Part shown: positions 7,663 through 17,128 of the stretch, piece after piece
Position numbering within the stretch: position 1 is the first letter of the stretch
Layout: the number at the start of each line of letters is the position of its first letter
Assembly: GCF_003932715.1 (NCBI RefSeq)
Contig: NZ_CP020700.1
Location: forward strand, 7,090,501 to 7,154,500
Reading direction: 5' to 3'
Length of the DNA: 64,000 bases
Origin: Streptomyces tsukubensis
GTDB taxonomy: Bacteria > Actinomycetota > Actinomycetes > Streptomycetales > Streptomycetaceae
Notes under the pieces: generated by a model
The model's database searches: none
Told to the model about the DNA's origin: nothing
Seen by the model: only the letters and a program-made list of their open reading frames with translations
Translations under genes and position numbers: made by a program

Positions 7663-9221
7663 TTCTCTCCCTCAAGGAAGGCCATGACGGGGCGATAGCG
7701 GCCGTCGACGACGGAAGGCTGCTGTTCTCCCTGGAAGCGGAGAAGGACTCGTTCATCCGCTACAGCGGCCTGACCGCCGAGGTGTTCGCCGTGGCGGCGG
7801 AGCGGCTGGACCGGCAACCCGACGTCATCGCGATGAGCGGCTGGATCAAGGGCACCCAGGCCACCGACCAACCCGCGCGCGCCGGGTACTACGGTGTGGG
7901 CGGTTCCGCGATCTCGGACGAGGCCGGCCGGTTCTTCGGGAAGAACGTGCGCGTCTTCTCCTCCACCCATGAGCGTTCCCACATCATGACGTCCTACGGA
8001 ATGTCGGCATTCCGGCGGGACCAGCCCTTCTACAGCCTGGTGTGGGAGGGGAACATCGGCTCGTTCTACCGTATCGACGAGCACGGGGAGGTGACCCATC
8101 TCAAGGAGGTGCTCAACCACCCGGGCAACAAGTACTCCTACGGCTTCGCCCTCGCCGACCCCGGCTACAGTCCCCACGAGGAGTTCGTCCGCTTCCAGGA
8201 CGCGGGCAAGCAGATGGCCCTGGCGGGCTTCGCCGGAAGGGGACCGGCGACCCCGGAGGAGCAGAAGGCCGTCGACTTCATCCTCGGCCAGAGAACGGTC
8301 ATCACCGGCGGGCTGAAGAACCGGATGACCGATTCCCCGTTCCACAACATCGGCGTGGAATCGGAGGCGTACAAGAGTCTCGCCGCCCGTCTGTCGGACG
8401 CCATCTTCGACCGGTTCCACGCCTACGCCCGGGAGCAGCTGACGGAGGGCCTCCCGCTGCTGATCTCGGGAGGCTGCGGACTCAACTGCGAGTGGAACCG
8501 CCGCTGGCGGGAGTGCGGGCTCTTCCCCGCGGTGTTCGTCCCGCCGTGCCCCAACGACAGCGGCTCCGCGATCGGGACCGCCATCGACGCCCAGCACTTC
8601 TACACCGGATCGGCGGACCTGGACTGGGACGTCTACGCGGGCGGCGCATTCGTCGAGGACATGGAGTTCGACCCGCAGCGCTACGACGTCCGGCCGCTGG
8701 CCCACGGCGAGGTCGCCCGCTACCTCCGTGACGGGAACATCATCGGCTGGGCGCAGGGCCGCTGGGAGATCGGCCCCCGTGCGCTCGGGAACCGGTCGAT
8801 CCTGGCCGCCCCCTTCACCGAGGAGACGACGGTCAGGCTCAACAGGATCAAACAGCGCGAGAGCTACCGCCCCATCGCCCCGATCTGTCTGGAACAGGAC
8901 GCGGGCCGATGGTTCGGCGGCGGCGTCCCCGACCCCTACATGCTGTACTTCAGCGAGGTCCGGTCAGGCGATCTGCGGGCGGTGACCCACGTCGACGGTA
9001 CGGCCCGCACCCAGACCGTCGACCCGGCGGCGAACCCGGGAGTGGCCCGGCTGCTCACCGCCTTCGGCGAGCTGACCGGATTCAGCGTCCTCTGCAACAC
9101 CTCCCTCAACTACTCGGGGCGCGGGTTCATCAACCGCACCAGCGATCTGATCGCGTACGGCGAACTCCATGGCCTGGATGGTTATGTCGTCAATGACACG
9201 TTCGTCACCCTGCGGCGGTAA
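7656..9221 (+). CDS. O-carbamoyltransferase, CmcH/TobZ/NodU family
   Basis: 521-aa enzyme transferring carbamoyl from carbamoyl phosphate, via carbamoyl-AMP, to a hydroxyl group. The N-terminus MLILSLKEGHDGAIAAV with SLEAEKDS resembles cephamycin 3'-hydroxymethylcephem carbamoyltransferase (CmcH). The metal/adenylate motif HERSH, the ISGGCGLNCEWN and PNDSGSAIGTA loops and the YrdC-like C-terminal part (QGRWEIGPRALGNRSIL, YRPIAPICLE, LCNTSLN) are all present. It is full length and is the last gene of the run, starting inside the preceding gene. No beta-lactam genes are in the window, so the acceptor is probably the amino-sugar or cyclitol product (inference). Confidence 0.92.
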   Translation: MLILSLKEGHDGAIAAVDDGRLLFSLEAEKDSFIRYSGLTAEVFAVAAERLDRQPDVIAMSGWIKGTQATDQPARAGYYGVGGSAISDEAGRFFGKNVRVFSSTHERSHIMTSYGMSAFRRDQPFYSLVWEGNIGSFYRIDEHGEVTHLKEVLNHPGNKYSYGFALADPGYSPHEEFVRFQDAGKQMALAGFAGRGPATPEEQKAVDFILGQRTVITGGLKNRMTDSPFHNIGVESEAYKSLAARLSDAIFDRFHAYAREQLTEGLPLLISGGCGLNCEWNRRWRECGLFPAVFVPPCPNDSGSAIGTAIDAQHFYTGSADLDWDVYAGGAFVEDMEFDPQRYDVRPLAHGEVARYLRDGNIIGWAQGRWEIGPRALGNRSILAAPFTEETTVRLNRIKQRESYRPIAPICLEQDAGRWFGGGVPDPYMLYFSEVRSGDLRAVTHVDGTARTQTVDPAANPGVARLLTAFGELTGFSVLCNTSLNYSGRGFINRTSDLIAYGELHGLDGYVVNDTFVTLRR

Positions 9222-9279
9222 GGTGCCCGCCGCAGGGACGGCGTTCGGGGCGGCGTTCGGGACGGAAGGAGGATCGGCG

Positions 9280-9301
9280 CGGGCGCCCTCGGGGGCGCCC
9301 G
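9280..9301. terminator. bidirectional terminator between convergent operons
   Basis: Perfect inverted repeat CGGGCGCCC-TCGG-GGGCGCCCG (9-bp stem, 4-nt loop) in the 121-bp gap between the carbamoyltransferase (plus) and the fibre-like protein (minus). Confidence 0.7.
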
Positions 9302-9342
9302 GCCCGCGGCCGTGTCGCCCGGCCGTCGTCGCGCGGCTGTGG

Positions 9343-10737
9343 TCAGTCGCGCGAGATACGCCAGTAGGACTCGGTCACCCGGTCGCCCGGTTCCCATACG
9401 TACGGGATGCGGCGGTCGCTGTCCTTCTCGTACGTGCTGGCGTAGAGGTAGCCGCCGTAGTGGGTGTTGTACAGCCCGATCTGGTCCCGGTCGGAGAGCA
9501 CCCCGTAGTTGTTGATCTTTATGTCCTTGGTGACGTACAGACGCTCGTGGATGGTCACATCGCACTCCGCGAGCACTTCGACGTTGCTGTTGAGGGAGAT
9601 TTTCTCGCCGTACGGGCCCCGCAGCTCCCGGATCCGCACGTAGTGGTCGCTGCTCACCGCCTCGACCTGTCCGTAGGCGTTCAGGCTGTCACGGGCGTTG
9701 AGGACTCCGTTGGCGTTCAGGGTGCCGGCGACGTCCAGACCGCCTTCCACCTCGACACTGTTCCGCGCGGTCAGACGGCCGCCCACCGTGAGACTGCTCC
9801 TTGCCTCGGTGGAGCCGCTGACCGTCAGGGCGTTCCCGATCCCGGCCGAGCCGTCGACGGTGAGGGAGGACTTCAGCGACGCGTCCCCGTGGACCTCCAG
9901 GGTGGAGAGGGCGTCGACGTCGCCCCGGACGGTCAGCGCGGCGAGGGTCGGGTCCGGCACGGTGAGGGTGAGGGTGGCGTACTGGTACACCGGGTCGAAA
10001 CCGCTTCCGCCCGCGCTCGACGCCATGGACCCCTCCAGCGTGAAGGTGGTGTCCAGGGTGAGGGAGCCCGGCGCGAGGGTGAAGAACGTTTCGGGGCCGT
10101 CGTGGACCAGGTTGCCGTCCCCGTCGAAGAGCCGGAAGTCGGAGCCGTTGCTCTCCCAGGAGAGATAGACGCTGCTTCCGGCGCGGAACCGCGTCTTCGG
10201 AGCGCTCGCACTCGCGTCGTCGCGGGCCAGGAAGGTGTGCAGATAGAACACGGGCGGGGTGACGGGCAGGGGGAGGACCTGCCGCCTCGTGAGGTAGTCC
10301 TCGGGGTCGGACGAGGTGTCGGAGTGCTCCGCGAGGTGGTAGTCGAGCATGCCGGTGGCGGAGCTGAGCGGCCCGCTGAGGCCGAAGTGCACGGTGCCGT
10401 CGATCGGAGCGCTGTCGTCGCCCGCGTAACGGAAGATGGCCCGGTAGAAGAGGGCGTCAGTGGCGAGACCGATGTGCTTCCCGGACACCTGGACCATCGA
10501 GCCGAGGGCCCACTCGCTGCTGTCCGTGGAGAACTTCGGCCCTTCGGTGAAGTACGCGCCCCCGCTCTGCGCGTCGCCCGGCACCGCGATCTGGATCCAG
10601 TCGCAGTAGACGTCGTCCCGGTCCGCCGTGACGGCGACGTTGATACGGCCCTGGGTCGCGGTCTCCGGGGTGCTCGCCTGGAGCGGGGTCGGACTGGTGG
10701 AGAGACGGTAGCTGAGCAGGGGGAGCTGATCGGACAT
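9343..10737 (-). CDS. 464-aa repeat-rich fibre-like protein, last gene of the RIP operon
   Basis: No enzyme motif. Residues about 265-365 are a tandem series of short beta-strand repeats of the form LTVxGxLxA-(S/R)xS (for example LTVRGDVDALSTLEVHGDAS, then VDGSAGIGNALTVSGSTEA). This pattern is seen in bactofilin-like and phage-tail-fibre triple-beta-helix shafts. The C-terminal 100 residues are Tyr/Asp-rich with GLYNTHYGGYLYA, perhaps a ligand-binding head. The N-terminal 260 residues look beta-rich. There is no signal peptide. The ATG at 10737 follows AGGAGG. The gene starts 34 bp after the 1294-aa gene. A structural or target-binding role is inference. Confidence 0.7.
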   Translation of the reverse strand: MSDQLPLLSYRLSTSPTPLQASTPETATQGRINVAVTADRDDVYCDWIQIAVPGDAQSGGAYFTEGPKFSTDSSEWALGSMVQVSGKHIGLATDALFYRAIFRYAGDDSAPIDGTVHFGLSGPLSSATGMLDYHLAEHSDTSSDPEDYLTRRQVLPLPVTPPVFYLHTFLARDDASASAPKTRFRAGSSVYLSWESNGSDFRLFDGDGNLVHDGPETFFTLAPGSLTLDTTFTLEGSMASSAGGSGFDPVYQYATLTLTVPDPTLAALTVRGDVDALSTLEVHGDASLKSSLTVDGSAGIGNALTVSGSTEARSSLTVGGRLTARNSVEVEGGLDVAGTLNANGVLNARDSLNAYGQVEAVSSDHYVRIRELRGPYGEKISLNSNVEVLAECDVTIHERLYVTKDIKINNYGVLSDRDQIGLYNTHYGGYLYASTYEKDSDRRIPYVWEPGDRVTESYWRISRD

Positions 10738-10771
10738 GGCGTGCCTCCTGATACGTCTGCTGGAGGGGTGG

Positions 10772-13700
10772 TTACTGCTGCTCGGTGCCGGGTTCGGGTT
10801 CGGGCTCGGGTTCAGGAGCGGGTTCGGCTTCGGCTTCGGGTTCGGTGAGGAGACGGAGCAGACCGTCTTCGAGTACGGGGGGACGGTCCGGGAACGCCGC
10901 GTTCGGTGGCGCGGGGGCCAGGTCGTACGGCGTCCAGGAGCCGCCCGGCGGCGGGGGCGGGCGCAGCCATGACCAGGTGCCGTGCCGGGTACTGGGCTGC
11001 GGGAACGTCAGTGCGCCGCCCTCACCGCCGCCCCCGAGGACCGGGCCGAAGCGGAAGACGGCCCCGAGCCGCCGGAGCGCGCCGTCGACGTGCTGCTGCG
11101 GGACGGTGACGGAGACCGCCGGGGTGATACCGCTGACGGCGTGGACGCTCGCGCGCGGGTCCATGAGCAGGAGCAGCCCGGTGGGCTCGGCGTCACCGAA
11201 AGTCAGGGCCACGTAGTTCGGTGTCGGGGCGTTCGATGTCGGGGCGTTCGATGTCCGGGCGTTGGGGGGCCGCGCCGGGTCGGGCGCGCCGGGCGGGCCG
11301 ATGCGGACGACGAGGTTCTGGTCTGCGTCGGGAGCGGTGACGCTGTCGAACCGTTCGTAGTCGTAACCCCCGCCGGACGCGGTCCGGTAGTAGCCGATGA
11401 GTCCGTCGTCGCGGGCGGCCTGGTCACCGAGCCGTACCGCGAACGTGTCGGCGGTGAACGCGGACGGCGGTGGCCGGAGGGTCGCCGCCCAGCCGGTGTC
11501 GGACCGGGGCGGGCCGTCGAGAGACAGCCGCAGCCGGGCCCGGACCAGGGCCAGCGGCCGTCCGACGAGGACGGACAGGGTCTGGTCCGTACGGTCGCCG
11601 AGGGGGTCGGTCGTCCACAGCGTCGAGTCGATGACGTCCAGGAACGCGCTGAGGTTGGCCTCGTCGGAGAGGGCGCGGGAGCGCAGCAGACCGGCGACGG
11701 TCGGGGCGAGCGCCTCGACCTGCGCAAGGGAGGTGACCGTGCCGTCGGGCGGGGGCTCCCACTGGCCGGTGCGGGTGCCGGTGGCGTTGGTGAGGAGCCG
11801 GTACGTGCCGAGGAAGCGGCCGGTCGGGCCGTACAGCAGCAGACTGCGGTCGAGGTGGTCGGGGAGCAGCCAGCCGGTGACGGGGTCGGGGTCGGCGGCC
11901 GTCTCCACCACCCGGGTGCCGGTGGCTGCGTCGAGGAGGTCGAAGTCGAGCCGGGCGGGCTGGAGGGGGCGCGGGGGCAGTTGGGCGACGGCGGCGACGG
12001 TCGGGGCGAGTGAGGACTCGGTGGTGAGGGCGGTGTCGACGATCAGCGGGAAGTTGCGGTAGTCGTGCAGGCCGCCGGTCGCCAGATCGGAGCTGACGAC
12101 ATCGAGGACGCGGCCGAACTTGTCGTAGAGGAAGAGCTCTTCGAGGTGGATCTGGCCCTGCCGGGTCTCGTGGAACGTTCCGCTCTCCCCGCCGGGGAGG
12201 TACGGGACGCTGGTGACCCGGCCCCGGTAGCGTTCGGGCAGGGCGTCGTCGCCTGCCGCGTCGGGGTAGCCGGCGAGGCCCGCGACCTCGGGAAAGTGCC
12301 GGTCCTGGGCGGTGGGGCGGCGGAAGGCGCGGGTGTCACGGGCCGCGAGGCGGTCGTTGAACCCGGTGAGTTCCTGGGCGAGGATCCCCCAGTCGCCGAC
12401 GGCCGACAGCCAGGCGGGGAGCCGGTCGCGCTGGTCGGCGGAGCCGTGCCGGGAGACGAACTCCTTCAGCCGGGCGGCGAACAGCGCGCGGGGGTGCGGG
12501 CCGAGTTCGGAGACGCCCTTGACGACGACCGGTTTCGGGGTGGGTGCCGTACCCGGGACATAGCGGTAGTCGGTGCCGTCGAAGGCCCAGCAGCTCTGTC
12601 CGCCGGTGGTGTGCGGGATGTGGTGGTAGACGGTCTTCCACTCCATGAACAGCGGCTCCCAGGGCTGGACCCAGGGGGCCGTGCCCAGCGCGGGCAGGGT
12701 GCCGGTGAAGTCGCCCGGCCGGTGTGCGGCGAGGACGGCGAGGACGTCGGCCTCCGGCAGTCCGCAGACGGCGGCGAGGGCGGTGGCGTTGCCGGGGTCG
12801 AGCAGAAAGTACTCGGTGAGCAGCCCGGCGATTTCGCCCGGCAGTGAGCCGGGGCCGGGGAGTGCGGGCATCGGCCCCTGCCCGGGTGAGGCGGTGACGG
12901 TCCTGCCGTCGACCGTGACGGCGCCGACGAGCGGGGTCGGGGTGTCGTCGGTGAGCGGCCGGACGGGTACGGGCGTGTCGGTGACGGTGGTGTCGGCCGG
13001 GGGCAGGATCCCGGACACGCTGACCACGGGGTTGACGCCGTGCCAGTACGAAGGCCGGGGAACGGCCTTGAGGACGGCGCCGTCCGGCAGCCCCCTGGCC
13101 CGGCCGAAGGCGCTGATCCCGGCGAGGAGCGCGTCATGGGCGCCGGTGTGCGGTGCGGACCGGTCCGGCTGGGGGACCAGGCCGGTGAGGGCGCGGGCGG
13201 CGGCGGTCCTCGCCCGTACGGTATGTGCGAGGGAGCCCTCGCGGGTGGGGTCGAGTTCCGCCTGGATGTCGTCCTGGTCGGGCGCGTGGGCGGGCGGCGG
13301 GTCCAGGATGCCGAGCAGACCGTTCTTCAGCCAGAGGGAGTTGAGCCGCCACTGCAGTGCGTGCACCTCGCCGAGCAGGCCGTCCAGCCGGTGCTGGTCG
13401 TCGTTGAGGGTGGTCAGCCAGCCGGGTGGGGTGAAGGGCTCGGGTGGCCTTCCCCCGGCCGTTCCCTCGGCCGCAGGGTCGGCGGGCGGCGGTGTCACCG
13501 TCCAGCGGTAGCCGCCCGCCGACGCGCCGAACGACGCGGCGTGCACGGCCCTGCGTACCCGCTCGTCGCCGCCCTTCTCGTCGGCGACGGGCAGCAGGTC
13601 GTGCAGGAAGGCGCGCAGGAGTTGCAGATCGGTGGCGGTCGGCCGGGCGCCGGTGGCCTGGAGCGCGTGCCCGGCGAGGGCGGTGAAGGCGTCCTCGGTG

Positions 13701-14656
13701 GTGGTGCCGATGGCGACATTGAGCGCGCCGCTGTCCCTGACGGTGTGGAGCGGGTCGGGGGAGGGGGCGCCGGTGGCCGCCGGGTCCCACGGGACGGACA
13801 GGGCCAGGCCCTGGTAGAGGCTGCGGACCGTGGGGGCGAGGTCGGCGTCGAGGACGGGATTGCCGGTGAGGCGCGGATCCCGCCAGCCGAGCCGGTCGAG
13901 CTGGTCGGCGTAGGAGCTGCCGGGTGGCAGGGCGGCGAGGACGTCGGCGGCGGGGTCGGAGTACCAGCCGACGACCTGGTATCCGAGGGTGTCGGGACCG
14001 GGGACGTCGGACAGGTCGTCGAGGAACGAGAAGACATTGGTGTTGTGCGGGACGTACGTGGTGAAGTGCGGGTCGCCCGCGTCCATGGCGGTGAGGAACA
14101 GCGGGTCCCGGGGGGCCCGTTCCGTCCAGGGCGTGTCGTCGCCGTGCGGAAAGGCCAGTCCGATGGCCGCCTGGTGGGCCTTGGAGGTCCTGGCGTTGCG
14201 GTACGGGTCGGGGCTCGCCGACCAGGCGCCGAGGGTGTCGCCGGTGACCAGATAGGGGCTGGAGTGCTCCAGGGGGTGGCCCTGCTGCCGGGCGTACGGG
14301 GTGTGGGGGCAGTCGCTTTCGACGACCCAGGCCCTGACCCGGCGGGTGCCGGTGCCGCTGAAGCGGGTGACGAGCCACCGGTTGGGTACGAGCGGATAGT
14401 CGACCTCGCCGGTAGCCGGGTCCTCCACGCCGTGGCGCAGGCCCCGGGGAAGCGTCCAGTGCAGATGCACCCCGGTGTGGCTGAAGAGGGGGTCGTCGGT
14501 CTGCCGGTCCCCCTCGTCGGGTTCGGGGCTCATGTAGTCGTTGAGGGCGAGGTAGTTCCGGCGCCAGGAACGGAAGCCGTCCCGGCGCAGTACGGCCGGT
14601 GACACCACGAGGGCGTCGAGGGCGACCGGTACGACGAGGGCGGGGCGCGTACTCAT
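10772..14656 (-). CDS. 1294-aa giant protein of unknown family
   Basis: I do not recognise a named domain. The N-terminus (RRNYLALNDYMSPEP, then GVHLHWTLPRGLRHGVED and PNRWLVTRFSG) reads like a conserved core, and ARAWVVESD-type segments follow. The protein is soluble-looking, with no signal peptide or clear membrane segment, and is rich in Trp, Tyr and Pro. It ends in a Glu-Pro tail (EPEAEAEPAPEPEPEPEPG). A TSNAP repeat lies near residue 1135. Its ATG overlaps the stop of the upstream 806-aa gene as ATGA, so synthesis is coupled. It is part of the operon headed by the ribosome-inactivating protein; a scaffold or shell component is a guess. Confidence 0.75.
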   Translation of the reverse strand: MSTRPALVVPVALDALVVSPAVLRRDGFRSWRRNYLALNDYMSPEPDEGDRQTDDPLFSHTGVHLHWTLPRGLRHGVEDPATGEVDYPLVPNRWLVTRFSGTGTRRVRAWVVESDCPHTPYARQQGHPLEHSSPYLVTGDTLGAWSASPDPYRNARTSKAHQAAIGLAFPHGDDTPWTERAPRDPLFLTAMDAGDPHFTTYVPHNTNVFSFLDDLSDVPGPDTLGYQVVGWYSDPAADVLAALPPGSSYADQLDRLGWRDPRLTGNPVLDADLAPTVRSLYQGLALSVPWDPAATGAPSPDPLHTVRDSGALNVAIGTTTEDAFTALAGHALQATGARPTATDLQLLRAFLHDLLPVADEKGGDERVRRAVHAASFGASAGGYRWTVTPPPADPAAEGTAGGRPPEPFTPPGWLTTLNDDQHRLDGLLGEVHALQWRLNSLWLKNGLLGILDPPPAHAPDQDDIQAELDPTREGSLAHTVRARTAAARALTGLVPQPDRSAPHTGAHDALLAGISAFGRARGLPDGAVLKAVPRPSYWHGVNPVVSVSGILPPADTTVTDTPVPVRPLTDDTPTPLVGAVTVDGRTVTASPGQGPMPALPGPGSLPGEIAGLLTEYFLLDPGNATALAAVCGLPEADVLAVLAAHRPGDFTGTLPALGTAPWVQPWEPLFMEWKTVYHHIPHTTGGQSCWAFDGTDYRYVPGTAPTPKPVVVKGVSELGPHPRALFAARLKEFVSRHGSADQRDRLPAWLSAVGDWGILAQELTGFNDRLAARDTRAFRRPTAQDRHFPEVAGLAGYPDAAGDDALPERYRGRVTSVPYLPGGESGTFHETRQGQIHLEELFLYDKFGRVLDVVSSDLATGGLHDYRNFPLIVDTALTTESSLAPTVAAVAQLPPRPLQPARLDFDLLDAATGTRVVETAADPDPVTGWLLPDHLDRSLLLYGPTGRFLGTYRLLTNATGTRTGQWEPPPDGTVTSLAQVEALAPTVAGLLRSRALSDEANLSAFLDVIDSTLWTTDPLGDRTDQTLSVLVGRPLALVRARLRLSLDGPPRSDTGWAATLRPPPSAFTADTFAVRLGDQAARDDGLIGYYRTASGGGYDYERFDSVTAPDADQNLVVRIGPPGAPDPARPPNARTSNAPTSNAPTPNYVALTFGDAEPTGLLLLMDPRASVHAVSGITPAVSVTVPQQHVDGALRRLGAVFRFGPVLGGGGEGGALTFPQPSTRHGTWSWLRPPPPPGGSWTPYDLAPAPPNAAFPDRPPVLEDGLLRLLTEPEAEAEPAPEPEPEPEPGTEQQ
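10789..10847 (-). repeat. hexanucleotide-type low-complexity repeat encoding a Glu-Pro tail
   Basis: Runs of GGGTTC/GGCTTC-like hexamers on the plus strand encode alternating Glu-Pro and Glu-Ala at the C-terminus of the 1294-aa protein. This is likely a slippage-prone, length-variable tail. Confidence 0.7.
11216..11260 (-). repeat. three 15-bp tandem repeats encoding TSNAP
   Basis: Units at 11216-11230, 11231-11245 and 11246-11260 (GTTCGATGTCGGGGC with one to two substitutions) encode a short Thr-Ser-Asn-Ala-Pro linker in the 1294-aa protein. Confidence 0.8.
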
Positions 14657-17073
14657 CCCCGGTCTCCTTCCCGGGCTTCTTGGGCTGCTCGGGCTGCTCG
14701 GGCTTCCCGGGCGGGGAACCGGTCGCCGTCCGGGCCGTCGAACCGGATCGCCTCGGGCACCTTGACCAGCTGGAGGGCGAGGTCGGCGGGGCCGAACGGC
14801 CCGAGCGCGGTGCCGTGCGCGGTGTTCAGCGCGGCGGACAGCGCGGGCACGAGCGAACCGAGGTCCAGAACCCGGACGGCGGGGTCGGCGGACGGGCGGA
14901 GATGGTCCAGGACCCTGAAGGTGAGGTCCGGGCCGAGCTGCTCACCGAGCGGCAGCCGCGGACCGGTGTCCGGCGCCGTCATGCTGCGCAGCGGGATCAG
15001 ACCGTCGTCCTCGACTCCGAAGCGGAAGCCTTCCTGGGGCGCGGCGAGTTCGAGGGTGGCGGGCACCCCGTTGAACAGGCAGAGCAGCACGGTGGGGGAG
15101 AGGTGGTCCATCCGCAGCACCGGCAGCGGCCGGCCGTCGGCGCCGACGGCGCGCACGGCGAGGTTGGGCCAACCGGAGACCAAGGCCGAGCGCAGCAGCA
15201 GACCGCCGACGGGACCGAGGACGGCGGGCGTATCGTCCGGGGGACCGGCCCGTACCCCGCGGTCGACGTCCCGTCGGGCCGCCGCCGACTCCGCCGCCTT
15301 CCTCCGTACGACATCGGCCACCACCTGGTCCTGGAGGGTGTCCCGGCTCGACTGGGCGCCGATTCCCAGCGCCCCGCCCACCAGGGCGGCCGTCCAGTTC
15401 GGGTCGGTGTGGAAGAAGCGGAGCGACTCCGGCGGCAGCATGCGCCCGTCGGGTACGAGATGGCCGAACGGCACCGCCCCGAGCAGCACGAGACCTCCCA
15501 GCCAGTCCACCACCGGGGCCAGACGCTCCTTGAGGCCCTCGTCCTCGTCCAGGGCCCGGGTGACGGCCGCGCGGGCGGCGTCGGACCGCAGGAAGGCGTC
15601 CAGGTCCCCGCTCGGATCGTCCGGCGCGGGCTCCGGCGCGGGCGGCGACCAGGCGCCTGCGGGGCGGGCCGGGGTCGCGCCCAGGGTGGTGAGCAACGGC
15701 CCGTCGAGGAGTGCCGCGAAGGCCGCACGGGCGGTGTGCGGCCGCTCCTCGTCGCCGTCCGGCGGCAGATGGCCGCTGGTGGCCCGGTGGTAGAGGGTGT
15801 CGGCCAGCCCGTGGGCGGCGCGTTTGAAGGCGGTGAGCTGCCGGACGTACGCGGAGTCGGCGAGCGCGAGCGCCCGGCCCGTCTCGAACGCTGTCGCGAG
15901 CGACACGTCGAAGCTGCCCCAGGCGGGGTCGTAGCCGAGCAGGGAATCGGCGGTGCCGGCGGAGGCCACCCGGTCGACCGCCGCGGGCAGTACGGGCGTC
16001 AGCGGCCCCCGGTACCAGCCGAAGGTGCGCTCGCCCGACCGGATCCGGTACGGCAGCGGCACATAGCCGGCGCCGATCCGCCGGGCCACCTGCCGCCGGG
16101 CCTCCGGGGTGCCGTCGGTGTCCCGGTACGGGGACGGCAGCCGCAGCCACATCTCGTCCCGGGTCGCCGCCCGCGAACGGTCCGGGCTGCGGGTGAGCCC
16201 TTCGGCGAGGTCACGGAAGTGCGCCCCGGCGTCGGGGTGGGCCCAGAACGTCCAGCGGCACAGGGACAGCAGCGCGACCGACGTACGGCCCCGGAAGTCC
16301 GGGTCCGGTCTCAGGAGCGGTTCGTGGCCCTCCAGGGAGACCAGATGGACGATGTTCTTGGTACGCGCCTCCGGGGGTGATCCGGGCGGTGCGGCGGCCG
16401 GGAAGCGGCCCGCGACGACGACGGAGAACAGTCCGTCCTCCTCGATGCCGAGGATCGGCCGGTCCCCGGTGTTGGCGCCCCGGCAGTGCGCCAGATACCG
16501 CAGTTCGTCCAGCCGGGGAACCACCTGGCGGAAGACGGCGGTGGGGATCCGGACCGTCTCGCACGGATCGTCCGGCCCGATGTCCGCCTCCGGGGACAGC
16601 GCGGGCTTGAGCACGTCCGGGTCGGCGGCGAGGAACCCGCCCACCGTGGTCGGCTCGGAGCGGGCCGGGGTGGTCGTGCCCCCGGCGATCTGGTCGTCGG
16701 TGAGGACCAGCAGCGCCAGCCACGGAGTGGTGCGGTCCGCTCCGCGCAGCGGGCGCTCCCACGGCAGCAGCGGGTCGCCGAGCACGACGTGCGGCAGCAC
16801 TTCGGCGAACCGGCCGTCGGCGGAGTCCGGCGGCTGCCGGGCGAGCACCGCCGAGGCGTCGACGGCCACTTGGGGGGCGCGTACCGTGAACCGCTGTACG
16901 GCCCGGAACGGACCGCCGACGGTTCCCGCGCCCCCGTCGGGGCCGGTGCGCAGGGTGTGGGTGGCCTCGATCCGGTAGTCGCCCGCGGGCAGGGCGGGCA
17001 GATAGTGGTCGTGCAGTTCGACGTCCCCGACGGGGATGGTGTCGCGGGCGGGGTGCTGCGGGCTCGGGCTCAC
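14653..17073 (-). CDS. 806-aa protein of unknown family, RIP operon
   Basis: The start is GTG at 17073, six bases after GAGGGAG; an upstream extension of the frame overlaps the preceding gene and lacks a binding site. I see no known catalytic domain. Recognisable segments are an N-terminal beta-sandwich-like part (PAGDYRIEATHTL; AVQRFTVRAPQVAVDAS), then LPWERPL and TPWLALLVLTDDQ. The middle is mostly helical, and the C-terminus is LPLGEQLGPDLTFRVLD. There is no signal peptide or membrane helix. It lies 55 bp after the DUF6603-like gene and overlaps the next gene by 4 bp, so all are probably made together. Function unknown. Confidence 0.75.
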   Translation of the reverse strand: MSPSPQHPARDTIPVGDVELHDHYLPALPAGDYRIEATHTLRTGPDGGAGTVGGPFRAVQRFTVRAPQVAVDASAVLARQPPDSADGRFAEVLPHVVLGDPLLPWERPLRGADRTTPWLALLVLTDDQIAGGTTTPARSEPTTVGGFLAADPDVLKPALSPEADIGPDDPCETVRIPTAVFRQVVPRLDELRYLAHCRGANTGDRPILGIEEDGLFSVVVAGRFPAAAPPGSPPEARTKNIVHLVSLEGHEPLLRPDPDFRGRTSVALLSLCRWTFWAHPDAGAHFRDLAEGLTRSPDRSRAATRDEMWLRLPSPYRDTDGTPEARRQVARRIGAGYVPLPYRIRSGERTFGWYRGPLTPVLPAAVDRVASAGTADSLLGYDPAWGSFDVSLATAFETGRALALADSAYVRQLTAFKRAAHGLADTLYHRATSGHLPPDGDEERPHTARAAFAALLDGPLLTTLGATPARPAGAWSPPAPEPAPDDPSGDLDAFLRSDAARAAVTRALDEDEGLKERLAPVVDWLGGLVLLGAVPFGHLVPDGRMLPPESLRFFHTDPNWTAALVGGALGIGAQSSRDTLQDQVVADVVRRKAAESAAARRDVDRGVRAGPPDDTPAVLGPVGGLLLRSALVSGWPNLAVRAVGADGRPLPVLRMDHLSPTVLLCLFNGVPATLELAAPQEGFRFGVEDDGLIPLRSMTAPDTGPRLPLGEQLGPDLTFRVLDHLRPSADPAVRVLDLGSLVPALSAALNTAHGTALGPFGPADLALQLVKVPEAIRFDGPDGDRFPAREARAARAAQEAREGDRG

Positions 17074-17128
17074 GTAAAGCTCCCTCGGTCCTGGGGCGGG
17101 GTCGGGCGCGGCGGCCTGGGACCGGAGA

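Noticed and set aside
3191..9221. Cephamycin or AHBA cluster
   Set aside because: The carbamoyltransferase and aminotransferase resemble enzymes of those pathways, but no beta-lactam genes or shikimate-type aminoDAHP genes are present.
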